A stretch of DNA of 64,000 bases from Chondrosia reniformis. Taxonomy: Eukaryota > Porifera > Demospongiae > Chondrillida > Chondrillidae. Positions 34,850 to 45,500 of the stretch are shown here, piece after piece. The stretch covers positions 2,232,001 through 2,296,000 of the forward strand of contig OX359194.1 of NCBI GenBank assembly GCA_947172415.1, read 5' to 3'. The translations under genes and the position numbers were made by a program. The notes under the pieces were generated by a model. That model did not search any database, was not told where the DNA came from, and saw only the letters and a program-made list of their open reading frames with translations. Positions within the stretch are counted from its first letter, which is position 1, and every line of letters begins with the position of its first letter.

Positions 34850-37800
34850 TCACACTGATCTTTCCACATTAGCATAAGTAGGAGCTGTTGCTTTCAATTC
34901 TTTCTTCCTTGCGTCATCCTGTTGTTCTGGTTCTACTGAAACATCTTCATAAACCTTTGCTTCATTTTCAATAAAGTAGCGAGGTTCATCAGTCACTTCA
35001 TCCTGTTTGTCTGATATAAAGTTAACACACATGTAGAATAAGGTAAAGGAATTAATACAAAATGATCATGAACTGTTTGTTAACAATTAATTATATTGAT
35101 TGGTATAACAGTGTCAGTGATGCTATAAAAACTAGCTTATATATAGATGCATTCCAACAGTGAAGACAAAATTTGTGTTCTTAACAATACAAGTGCACTT
35201 AATGGTGCATACATACGTATATACTTGTTACAGCTTTTAATGAACATCAATTGCAATCTAGCTGTACGTATTGAAACAGTACTAGTACTTTTAGTGTGAC
35301 ACATTTGATTAGTGTGTTTAAACCAACCTTTAACTGCACTCATCACTACAGCGGCATAAGATGGATTTTCTTGCATGTGTATATCTGTTTGACTATACAG
35401 AACACATATACACGGAAAAGTATATAACAATGAAATATGGTAATATATATAGAATGTTGTAATACTAACTGTAGGGAAATTATATAAAGAGAGCTACATA
35501 AATTTTCTAAAATATAAAATCTGTTGATGATCAGTCATAGATGAACAATATAATCCCACATCAATATAGCATGCATTTATTGCCTATTTCAAATTTCAAA
35601 CTGATGGACAAAAATGGCTACTAGCTATTTTATAATTACTTTCTAGTTGCTTCGTCATTGACATTCAAATCTCCTCCTCCTTTATTAACCTTTTTACACT
35701 TCCAACAGAGAAGGCAAACAGTCACAATTAGACATAGGAGCACTATAACAATTGCTAGCACAATTCCACCACCAATGGCCCCATCTTGAGCAGACTGAAA
35801 GTTGGTGTTATCAGAAGTAGATAAAGTAGATAATGAGATATTTTTTGCATAAAATGACTGATAATTAGGTTGCATAACAGATGATACTAGCAATTCAACA
35901 AAAAACATGCCATCCTGCAATCCTTCAACAGTAATCTCTTCTCTATCTGATGGAAGTGAATATTTTAATTTTACAGCATTCTCTTGATTGTATATGGTTA
36001 GCTCATATCCAGTAACACTGTCTTCACTTGAAAGGAGATGAGGTGCACTCCATTTTAACTCAATTTTACCATTGTCAGTCTTCAGTGATACTGCATTGAA
36101 TGAGTTTTATTTGATGGTTTATTATGCAAACACATGCACATACAAAAATGATATTGAATATACGTATAACACAAATCTTAATTAGTATATTATTACATTG
36201 AACTAGCCTTTGCATGTACAGGTTTATTTCCCTTATAATTAATAAAAGTATGAGCTTAATTAATTAAAATCCTCTTCTAAAATGTAGTTTAAAGCAATGA
36301 TGCAGGCATATATGCATATACATTGTACCTTGTCCAGTTGTTTCAAAAGTGAGCGATTCTGATGATGTACTGCTCCCTCTGTGATTTATTGCCTTGAAAG
36401 ATGTAATGTTGTAACTAGTATCTGGTTCTAATCCTTCTAGATAAACAACTGAACTATTGATAACTCTTAATCTTTTAATCACAGTCTCATTCATAGTACT
36501 GTTTTCCAAATGCAATGTAAATGTGCAGGCTTCAATGAGTTCATATGTCCTTTTTGGAACAAGAGTCATTATCACAGCTGTATCTCTTGAGGTGATTATA
36601 ATATCAGGTGCAAGTGGTACTGAAATTGAAAGTACATGTATATGCTTATTTAACATAGAGTAATTTCCTTAGGTGGGTAATATGCAGTAGGAGCTGGTTA
36701 ATTGGGACTCAGTTAAATTCCCTGTTAAATGAATTACTTTAAACAGAATGTTTATTCGGTTAATTAGAACAATGTATACCATACAAAGTATATAGTATTC
36801 AGTGGTGTATTTTGAAAGGCTAGGATTAACATAATGTTTGTACAGTAACTGTAATAATTATCCCATTGATTGTAAGTGTGCAGCTAATAGGCAGGCTATA
36901 TATGCCAAAGCTTGTCTATTTGTCATTATCAAATTTAGATTAGTAATTTAGTTAGGTTAGTGCAGAAGTTGGAGTTGCCTGGTCAAACTGAAGTATTATT
37001 TAATAGTATATAGCAAAGAAATTTGGCATTTATTTGGATAAATGGAACAGCGGAGATATCCCTCTTTTCCCACAGCATCTCAATATTAACCAGCATCTAC
37101 TGAATCATGCATACAATTTATAGGTTACTTACTATATGCCATTGGCGTATTTATTCTTTTGATCCATTCATAGCATGATGTGTTAGCCCATACATATATA
37201 GTATAGAGAGTTCCAGGCTGTAAGTCATAGAAAGTGACAGTCTGTAGTGGAAATGGTGAGTACTTTTCTTGAAAAGCAGTTACAAGTCCACTCTCGGTAG
37301 TACTCCACAATACAGTTTTGTGTCCTTCAGCTAAAGGTTGGTCAAATCTGTAACGTTGTTCTGAGGGAAGCATTATTGTTAGAGAACTTTGTGAGACCAT
37401 GACCGACCATGCAATTTAACTTACTATACATAACTTTAAGCTGTTTATACAGCTTCTGTATAACAATACGTACATGTATACATTTCATTTGTATACATGT
37501 ACAGTATATACATTTAATTTTGATTTCATTTCAATACATGTATATACAAGTTAAGAATTACAAATATAACACCTGGCTATATACATGAAATCTTACCACC
37601 CTATATCATACTACGTATATATACAGACAGAGACAGACTGTAGCTAGCTGTCCGATCCATATATATATATATGTGTGGATTGGAGGACTTCAGTGTTCAA
37701 TTAACCGAAAGCATTCAGGGTTTCATGAGATCACTTGAAACTGATAATTGGCACATTCATTCATGCAGGACAAGTAATTACTTATATATATATATATACA

Positions 37801-38652
37801 ATAATTTTTTGCAATATATATCATTCAACTAAACATAGTTAAGCCGTTTATATTGGCCTTGGAAGAGGGTGAAAACTTTAATTGTTATGGTTGTAGAAAC
37901 AGACGACAGGATGACCAACATACAGAGATTAGGGGTGAAGGTGGAGCAGGAAGACATTCAGAAGACAGTATCCATATTGCAAGTGGCAGCAAAAGAGGAA
38001 GGAGTAGCAAGAATTATAGAGAAGACGTGGATTCAGAGGTTCCAGTGTCAGGCATAGCTACTGTCATCTTGTACTGAAATGAATTATAATGTGTGTGCTT
38101 GTTTTGCAACAGTGTACTTAATAATTTGGACTGGGATGTTGTTTGTTGGTTGTCTCAATGACTATTAACATTTTTTACATTTCTTGTATATATATATATA
38201 TATATGTAGTGCTGCATGGGGTATACTCTCGCCCTATATAGTATGCAATGCACATGGTGCACTTAAAACATAGTATACCTACGACAGTAACAAGGTAAAC
38301 ACAATCAAAAAATTACACCTGTATCTGTACCTAAAGCTTCATAGATTAAATCCATCTGAAGCAAAAGTTTACAATCGTAATCTATAGATCCTTTTTGATA
38401 ACAGGAGCTAATTATAATTTAAGCTTTTATTTATATATAAGAGCCTGACATGTCACAATTTACCTATTTAAAGTGAATCATACACTATTTTCACAGTGAT
38501 TAATATTAGTGTAACTCCGTCAGTTGTCTATGTATGGCTGAATAGAGACACTTACTGTTACTACATTTGCATTCGTCAGCTATCCGAGCTTCAACCTTGG
38601 TGCTAATGAAAGGGCAGAGGACGAGACCAACTGCAAACACTAACACAATCAT
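34850..38652 (-). pseudogene. FN3 receptor copy A, missing its first ectodomain exon
   Basis: Exons found are: signal peptide 38556-38652, truncated FN3 37133-37397, FN3 36329-36619, FN3 plus transmembrane helix 35640-36090, tail exons 35328-35392 and 34850-35010. The signal peptide MIVLVFAVGLVLCPFISTKVEA and the tail are intact. Relative to copy B, a deletion joins the sequence within the second FN3 exon (after GTGAGAC on the plus strand, at 37397) to DNA that in copy C lies upstream of the first ectodomain exon. The first ectodomain exon, the intron and the acceptor of the following exon are therefore gone, and no alternative acceptor keeps the frame. The tail is the long form with four tyrosine motifs: NPSYAAV, RYFIE, VYEDV and TYANV. 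The rest is close to copy B. It could still produce a truncated protein from the ATG at 37400, but without a signal peptide. Confidence 0.75.
37850..38065 (+). mobile_element. Remnant of a retrotransposon ORF end, copy in receptor A intron
   Basis: The plus strand encodes a short segment VSILQVAAKEEGVARIIEK followed by TWIQRFQ, which parallels VVSILAAAIKERTAGRCLK plus MMWEKRFQ at 45990-46070. The latter follows a zinc-knuckle-like stretch typical of LINE protein ends, so this copy is interpreted as a decayed remnant of the same element. Confidence 0.5.
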
Positions 38653-38971
38653 ATTGATATATTGGTACAGTCAACAACTTATATATGAGGTCTAATCAAA
38701 TCCTATATATAGCTCTGAGAATGATAAATGATACTAATTTGAGACAAGAATGTTCGTTGCCAAAAATTAAACAGGTTATCGTTTATCTATATAGGTTTCG
38801 AAAGGGCGTCCTTTTGCATACACATGAATATATACATGAATGGAATTGGCAAATGAAAGTCCCTAAAACTTTCAACTTTGGACCTGGATCCATTTTTATA
38901 TGTATGTGACTTTTATATAATTACAGAGATGAGAATGACCTGCCTCTAGAATTTGCAGCCCATGTAAAATA

Positions 38972-39378
38972 TCAAAAAAAAGCAAGATAACGGCCACTGA
39001 AATGAGGAGGCCTTTGTACAGGTTTGTCCATTAAAATGAAGCAACTTGAGCCGGAACCACTGAGAAAGCTGGGACACTGATATTGCTGACTTAGGGCTGT
39101 CATAAAATCTAACAGTCTAGGAGCTGATTTTTGGGCTGGAAGGGTTAAGTCATTATGCATACAACATGTCACTTCAGAAAGCTTCCCAGTTTCCAGTGCT
39201 TCTGCATCAACACTGATGACTGCAGACTTTCCAGTACAACCTCCAATCTGCTGTGTGATGTCCTTAATTCTGACACAAGATATCCACTGTATTCAGTCAC
39301 CCATCCATCAGGACATTGAGCACTACCTGGCCACATGAATGTGATTGACTTGGCAGTGTAGCTGAGTGCACAGGACAT
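38972..39378 (-). pseudogene. Chimeric pseudogene: short-chain-collagen-like fragment fused to ispE 3' end
   Basis: The 3' part (38972-39207) matches IspE residues about 221-294, including the LSGSGSSCFIL glycine motif, but lacks the N-terminal half and cannot be an active kinase. Its 5' part (39208-39378) encodes SITFMWPGSAQCPDGWVTEY and SGYLVSE, which resembles the C-terminal non-collagenous domain of short-chain (spongin-type) collagens; this identification is from memory of the motif and is tentative. A frame change is needed to read from the collagen-like part into the IspE part. Confidence 0.6.
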
Positions 39379-39785
39379 CTATACAATTGTTGTAGAGATC
39401 ATGAGAAACGCTATACGTATATATATCAACATATAGTACATAACCAGCTATGGTTTCATGCTTCTATTATCATTTGCACAGTAATAATAATTCTGCATTT
39501 GAATAATTCCATGAATTTTGTGGTTCATATATATGAAACTTGATACAGGTGTTCAAATTTCAAATATGAATATATTCATGTTTGTATAGTACAATGTACT
39601 GGGGGGTGTATATGATGATATATAAGCAAAATATATATCATTGAAACATATTATGCCAAACCAGACAAGTGACTGCAGTCTAATCTTGGCTGGGGGACTA
39701 AAGTCCTACTAAATTGGCAACCATATGCATGCAGTTATTACCTCCCTGTCATCAAAGATGGAAAAACAATTATCAAAAGAGACAC

Positions 39786-39993
39786 AGACATGTGTACGTA
39801 CAGTTGATTCACCCTCACTTGGACTCATCAATGTGGTATACACTTCAAGGATGCATGGTGAGTTTGGATGACTGTCCTCACACTTATTAATAATATACAA
39901 CACAAGTAGAACACTTGTGAATTCAGAAGAGAAAAGGTGGATCATGAGGCTACAGTCTAAATGAGACTGAGTGCACTCACTACACTGAGCCAT
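39786..39993 (-). pseudogene. Possible exon of an unknown gene, duplicated near 49540
   Basis: The minus frame starting at ATG 39993 reads MAQCSECTQSHLDCSLMIHL and continues through NKCEDSHPNSPCILEVYTTL. It is cysteine-rich and looks like part of an extracellular domain. The duplicate at about 49540-49725 has a two-base loss that stops the frame after DCSL, so at least that copy is dead. No partner exons were identified. Confidence 0.3.
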
Positions 39994-40370
39994 TATGATA
40001 TACAATCCCGCCAAACAATGCAGATATGTCATGTAATATATGGTATTAATTTTTGAGATGTCTAAAATGAATGGTATAAGGAAATATACTTTTACCTTCA
40101 CTATTATTGTACAGTGTCAACATTTTCCAAATTGCATTAACCAAATATGAATTCAATAGCTATATAACTTAGTATATTATTACGTATATAGGAAATAAGT
40201 ATATAAACATACATAGGAAAACAGATCTATCCTACGTATGTATATGTATATACATGTCTACATACGTACGTACGTACATGTACGAGAGATTATCTCTCAT
40301 GTATACTTATTATCCATTCAAAATCATAGCTAATGCAATATATAATACAATTGGTAAATACTTTCATAAA

Positions 40371-40778
40371 CAAGTAGTTCGAGTTTAAAAACTCGTGGGG
40401 CTGCCGCCCCCGAATTAACTCGAACTACTTGGCCGCATCGTTGGGATTTAATATATATATTCGTAATGCTAACGATTGAGGACGCTTAAGTGTCCTGAAC
40501 TTTATAAATAACGCTGGAAAAGCTTCGTTAACTAAAGCTTCCTGAACGCCGCCATTTGCAAAAACGATATAATGACGTATAAATTAAGTGTAACAATAGT
40601 TACGTATGAACTCGTATTATACATATATCGACGTATAAAATAAGTGTTATAATAGTTGCGTATGAACCCGTATTATATATATAGATATATATATATATAT
40701 ATCTTTCCGTAACATGAAGCCGTACAACGTAATCGGCAAATGAAAACAATATAAGGGGCTGCCTGCGGCAGCCCCTAA
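40371..40778. mobile_element. Insertion with two strong hairpins and an empty paralogous site
   Basis: The left end forms a perfect 14-bp inverted repeat (AAGTAGTTCGAGTT at 40372-40385 and complement at 40417-40430) around a GC-rich GGGGCTGCCGCCCCC. The right end is a perfect hairpin AGGGGCTGCC-TGC-GGCAGCCCCT (40754-40776). The duplicated region at 50128 reads CTTTCATAAA directly joined to AAATAGTTTTCCCCTCC, so the 408-bp block was inserted into one copy. No coding frame is present. Confidence 0.75.
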
Positions 40779-40808
40779 AAATAGTTTTCCCCTCCATGCA
40801 TAGAAGTA

Positions 40809-41053
40809 TAGAGAATAATAAAAATTTTCTACAAAAATAGTAGAAGATGTAGGGATGGCACAAAAAGCATAGAAACAAGAAAGGGATGTTACACAGTGAA
40901 GAATTATTTATGCATGAATCATACAACACCCTTGCTTGTAGGATTCGTGCATAAATAATTCTTCACTGTGTAACATCCCTTTCTTGTTTCTATGCTTTTT
41001 GTGCCATCCCTACATCTTCTACTATTTTTGTAGAAAATTTTTATTATTCTCTA
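40809..41053. mobile_element. Complete foldback element, GAAGATGTAGGGATGGCAC family
   Basis: Two arms of about 110 bp are nearly perfect complements around a loop containing ACCCTTGCTTGTAGG. The outer ends are AGAGAATAATAAAAATTTTC and complement. The paralogous segment at 50150 lacks it. The element at 7679-7878 is a shorter relative. Confidence 0.9.
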
Positions 41054-41059
41054 GTTTCT

Positions 41060-42490
41060 GTACTTTTTATGGAGCATAAGCTAAGAATTATATAATAGAC
41101 CATTTTGGTTTCGCAATCTTCGACTGAATATGACGTCATTAAAATGGCGAATTTATTCAGGGCCAGGCTAATCATATATGATTTTTATCTAATTTTATTT
41201 CCATTCCTTTACTTCACTTTTCCACTACTTTGCCTTAAATTATAACTTAACATGTCTAGTTTCCTCTTTTAGCCCTAGCTTAATAATTAGATCTTCTTAC
41301 CACTTGCCTGCTTAAATAAGATGTGAAACTGATTCTAATGGGTAAATTAAGTTAAACTATATATAATATTGTCTGCAGTACCTAAGACGCTTATAAGCTG
41401 CAATAACATGCAAGAGGGTAAAATAGTCTGTGATAAAAAGCTTATATAGCTCATATATATAATAATTGTATAAATGTATGTTGACGAATAGATTTACTTT
41501 CAAATGGACTATATAATATACGTATATCAATATACTATTAATATTTTAATCAAAATGCTTATATCATAATAGCTGTACACAAGATATGTTAATGTTATAA
41601 AGAGAATATAGTAAGAGGTGCATGGACCTATATTCTATTGTGTGATACTGTCATTAGCTATAGCTTGTATAGATTTGCACAGATATTGATATTGCTAGTG
41701 CAAGCATGTAAATTTATTATAAAACTTTGCATCAAACCCCCATGGCTACATATATATATAAGACTAGCATCATGGTAGATACTGAAGTAAAAGTTTTAGA
41801 AGTGTAAAATTAACCTTGATCCAGATAGAAATCAAAGATTTAAGTGATCAGTGATAAGTGAAGGTGCAAAATCTATATATGATTAAGGACACACTAATAG
41901 TCAATAAACAATATATGCAAGTGTAAATTAGATTTATCAAACTTTCGAGTGAATTGTTGATTACTATATACATAGTATAATGACTGTATATAGTTATAGC
42001 TGATACCAATATTACTGATGCATACAGTATATATTGAAGCCTTGACTCTTGGGCCACGAAAACCGTCATGCTCAATAATAACGTTATCGCTCTCGCTTCT
42101 ACAAAAGAATACAGCGCGGAAAATTTGGAGTATTTTCGCTTCAGAAGTAGCCCGAAAACTTATTTCCTTGTTTAGTTACAGCGGGCGAAGAAGATGAAGA
42201 AGATGAAGAAGATGCATGAAGAAGAAGCACACGAAAACGGAATATTTCAAAGTTCGCTCATTTGCTAGCGGAACACGGTCGCTTGCCTTTAAGGCCAGTT
42301 TATAGCATGGCTGGTGTATTTTTAACGATACATAGCTTTTTTGGGCGATTTTCAGCCTATTTCGGATTTTCGCTCCTATACCAATGTATGGGGAAAACGA
42401 AACAACCCGTACCATTCCTACATAGAGAGTACTACCGTACTCTCTGATATACAGATACGTACATGTATGTATATAGTACACCAAGTACAC
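41060..42490. other. Intergenic region between collagen/ispE chimera and receptor B
   Basis: It is AT-rich without a supported gene. 42190-42225 contains a GAAGAAGAT simple repeat. The opposite-strand open frame around it is a repeat by-product. Confidence 0.5.
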
Positions 42491-42558
42491 GTACTGTATA
42501 TATATGTATGTACGTATGTATGCTTAATTCAAATCAATAAACAGCTTAAGAAAGCTAG

Positions 42559-45500
42559 TCACACTGATCTATCCACATTAGCATAAGTAGGAGCTGTTGC
42601 TTTCAATTCTTTCTTCCTTGTGTCATCCTGTTGTTCTGGTAGAATAAGGTAAAGGAATTAACACAAATGATCATGAACTGTTTGTTAACCATATTGATCA
42701 GTATAACAGTGTCAGTGATGCTATAAAACTAGCTTATATATATAGATGCATTCCAACACAGTGAAGACAAAATTTGTGTTCTTAACAATACAAGTGCACT
42801 TAATGGTACATACATACGTATATACTTGTTACAGCTTTTAATGAACACCAATTGCAATCTAGTTGTACGTATTGAAACAGTACTAGTACTTTTAGAGTGA
42901 CACATTTGATTAGTGTGTTTAAACCAACCTTTAACTGCACTCATCACTACAGCGGCATAAGATGGATTTTCTTGCATGTGTATATCTGTTTGACTATACA
43001 GAACACATATACACGGAAAAGTATATAACAATGAAATGTGGCAATATATATAGAATGTTGTAATACTAATTGTAGGGAAATTATATAAAGAGAGCTACAT
43101 AAATTTAATTTCTAAAATATTAAAATCTGTTGATGATCAGTCATAGATGAACAATATAATCCCACATCAATATAGCATGCATTTATTGCCTATTTCAAAT
43201 TTCAAACTGATGGACAAAATGGCTACTAGCTATTTTATAATTACTTTCTAGTTGCTTCATCGTTGACATTCAAATCTCCTCCTCCTTTATTAACCTTTTT
43301 ACACTTCCAACAGAGAAGGCAAACAGTCACAATTAGACATAGGAGCACTAAAACAATTGCTAACACAATTCCACCACCAATGGCCCCGTCTTGAGCAGAC
43401 TGAAAGTTGGTGTTATCAGAAGTAGACAAAGTAGATAATGAGATATTTTCTGCATAAAATGGCTGATAATTAGGTTGCATAACAGAAGATACTAGCAATT
43501 CAACAAAAAACATGCCATCCTGCAATCCTTCAACAGTAATCTCTTCTCTATCCGATGGAAGTGAATATTTTAATTTTACAGCATTCTCTTGATTGTATAT
43601 GGTTAGCTCATATCCAGTAACACTGTCTTCACTTGAAAGGAGATGAGGGGAACTCCATTTTAACTCAATTTTACCATGATTGTCAGTCTTCAGTGATACT
43701 GCATTGAATGAGTTTTATTTGATGGTTCATTATGTCAACACATGCATATACAAAAATGATACTGAATATATAACACAAATCTTAAGTATATATATTATTA
43801 CATTGAACTAGCCTTTGCATGTACAGGTTAAATTCCCTTATAATTATGTACAATGAACTTAGTTAATTACAAACCTCTTCTATAATGTAGTTTGAAGTTA
43901 TGATGTAGGCATATATGCATATACATTGTACCTTGTCCAGTTGTTTCAAAAGCGAACGATTCTGATGATGTACTGCTCCCTCTGTGATTTATTGCCTTGA
44001 AAGATGTAATGTTGTAACTAGTATCTGGTTCTAATCCTTCTAGATAAACAACTGAACTATTGATGACTTTTAATCTTTTAATCACAGTCTCATTCATAGT
44101 ACTGTTTTCCAAATGCAATGTAAATGTGCAGGCTTCAATGAGTTCATATGTCCTCTTCGGAACAAGAGTCATTACCACAGCTGTATCTCTTGAGGTGATT
44201 ATAATACCAGGTGCAAGTGGTACTGAAATTTAAAGTATATATATGCTTATTAATTAAACATAGAGAATTCCTTAGGTGGTTAATATAGAAGCTAGCTATA
44301 GTTAATTGGGACTCAGTTAAATTCCATGTATAGATCTAGAGATATTGACAGAAACCGATTATTTATAATTAATGAATAACCTTAAACAGAATGTCTATTC
44401 AGTTAATTAGAACAATGTATACCATACAAAGTATATAGTATTGAGTGACGTATTTTAAAAGGATATAGGATTAACATAAAAATTGTACAGTAACTGTAAT
44501 AATTCAAATTTAGAAAAGGTTAGGTTAGTGCAGAAGTTGGAGTTGCCTGGTCAAATTGAAGTATTACTAATAGTATAGCAAAGAAATTCGACATTTATTT
44601 GGATAAATGGAACATGTACAGCCTATTATAATGGGGATATCCCCTCTTTTCCCACAGCATCTCAAAATTAACCAGCATCTACTGAATCATGCATGCAATT
44701 TATAGGTTACTTACTATATGCCATTGGCGTATTTATTCTTTTGATCCATTCATAGCATGATGTGTTAGCCCATACATGTATAGTATAGAGAGTTCCAGGC
44801 TGTAAGTCATAGAAAGTGACAGTCTGTAGTGGAAATGGTGAGTACTTTTCTTGAAAAGCAGTTACAAGTCCACTCTCGGTAGTACTCCACAATACAGTTT
44901 TGTGTCCTTCAGCTAAAGGTTGGTCAAATCTATAACGTTGTTCTGAGGGGAGCATTATTGTTAGAGAACTTTGTGAGACTGATACTGTTAAATCTAAAGA
45001 GAAATATTAAAATGTACTTTAACTTTGTTAACATTTGATCATCTTCTTTCTTTACAACCTGTTTACAATTAAGAGTTAACTTTGAAAGTCATATAGAGTG
45101 ATTGGCTCATGCAGTTTAGAGTATACAAATTTCAATTGTAGAGTTAATTTTTCAATCATTTACGTATATACATATGTAGTTTTTACTTATTTAACTATCA
45201 TGTCATCATTTACTTGAACAACTGGGTTCGTGCATGTATAATACCTTTTGTGAGTGTTGTAATATTTCTTTTCTCTTCAGATAATATGAGGTATATAAAA
45301 TCATAATCAAAGTAAAGTTCACTTTTTAAAGTGTAAGTTTTGTTCTTACTCAGTCCTGTAAAAGTGTGTCTGTCAATGAGATAGTCGCTGAAGTTATCAT
45401 ATCCAAGGAAGAAGCAATCAACTGATCCATTACAGATGACATCAAGTACATTAAAGTATTCCCATTCAGAATCAGATGCTTCAGCAGGTTTAATACCTGC

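Noticed and set aside
42176..42490. 104-codon minus-strand open frame near receptor B
   Set aside because: Its end consists of a translated CTTCTT simple repeat and the rest lacks any domain or conserved copy.
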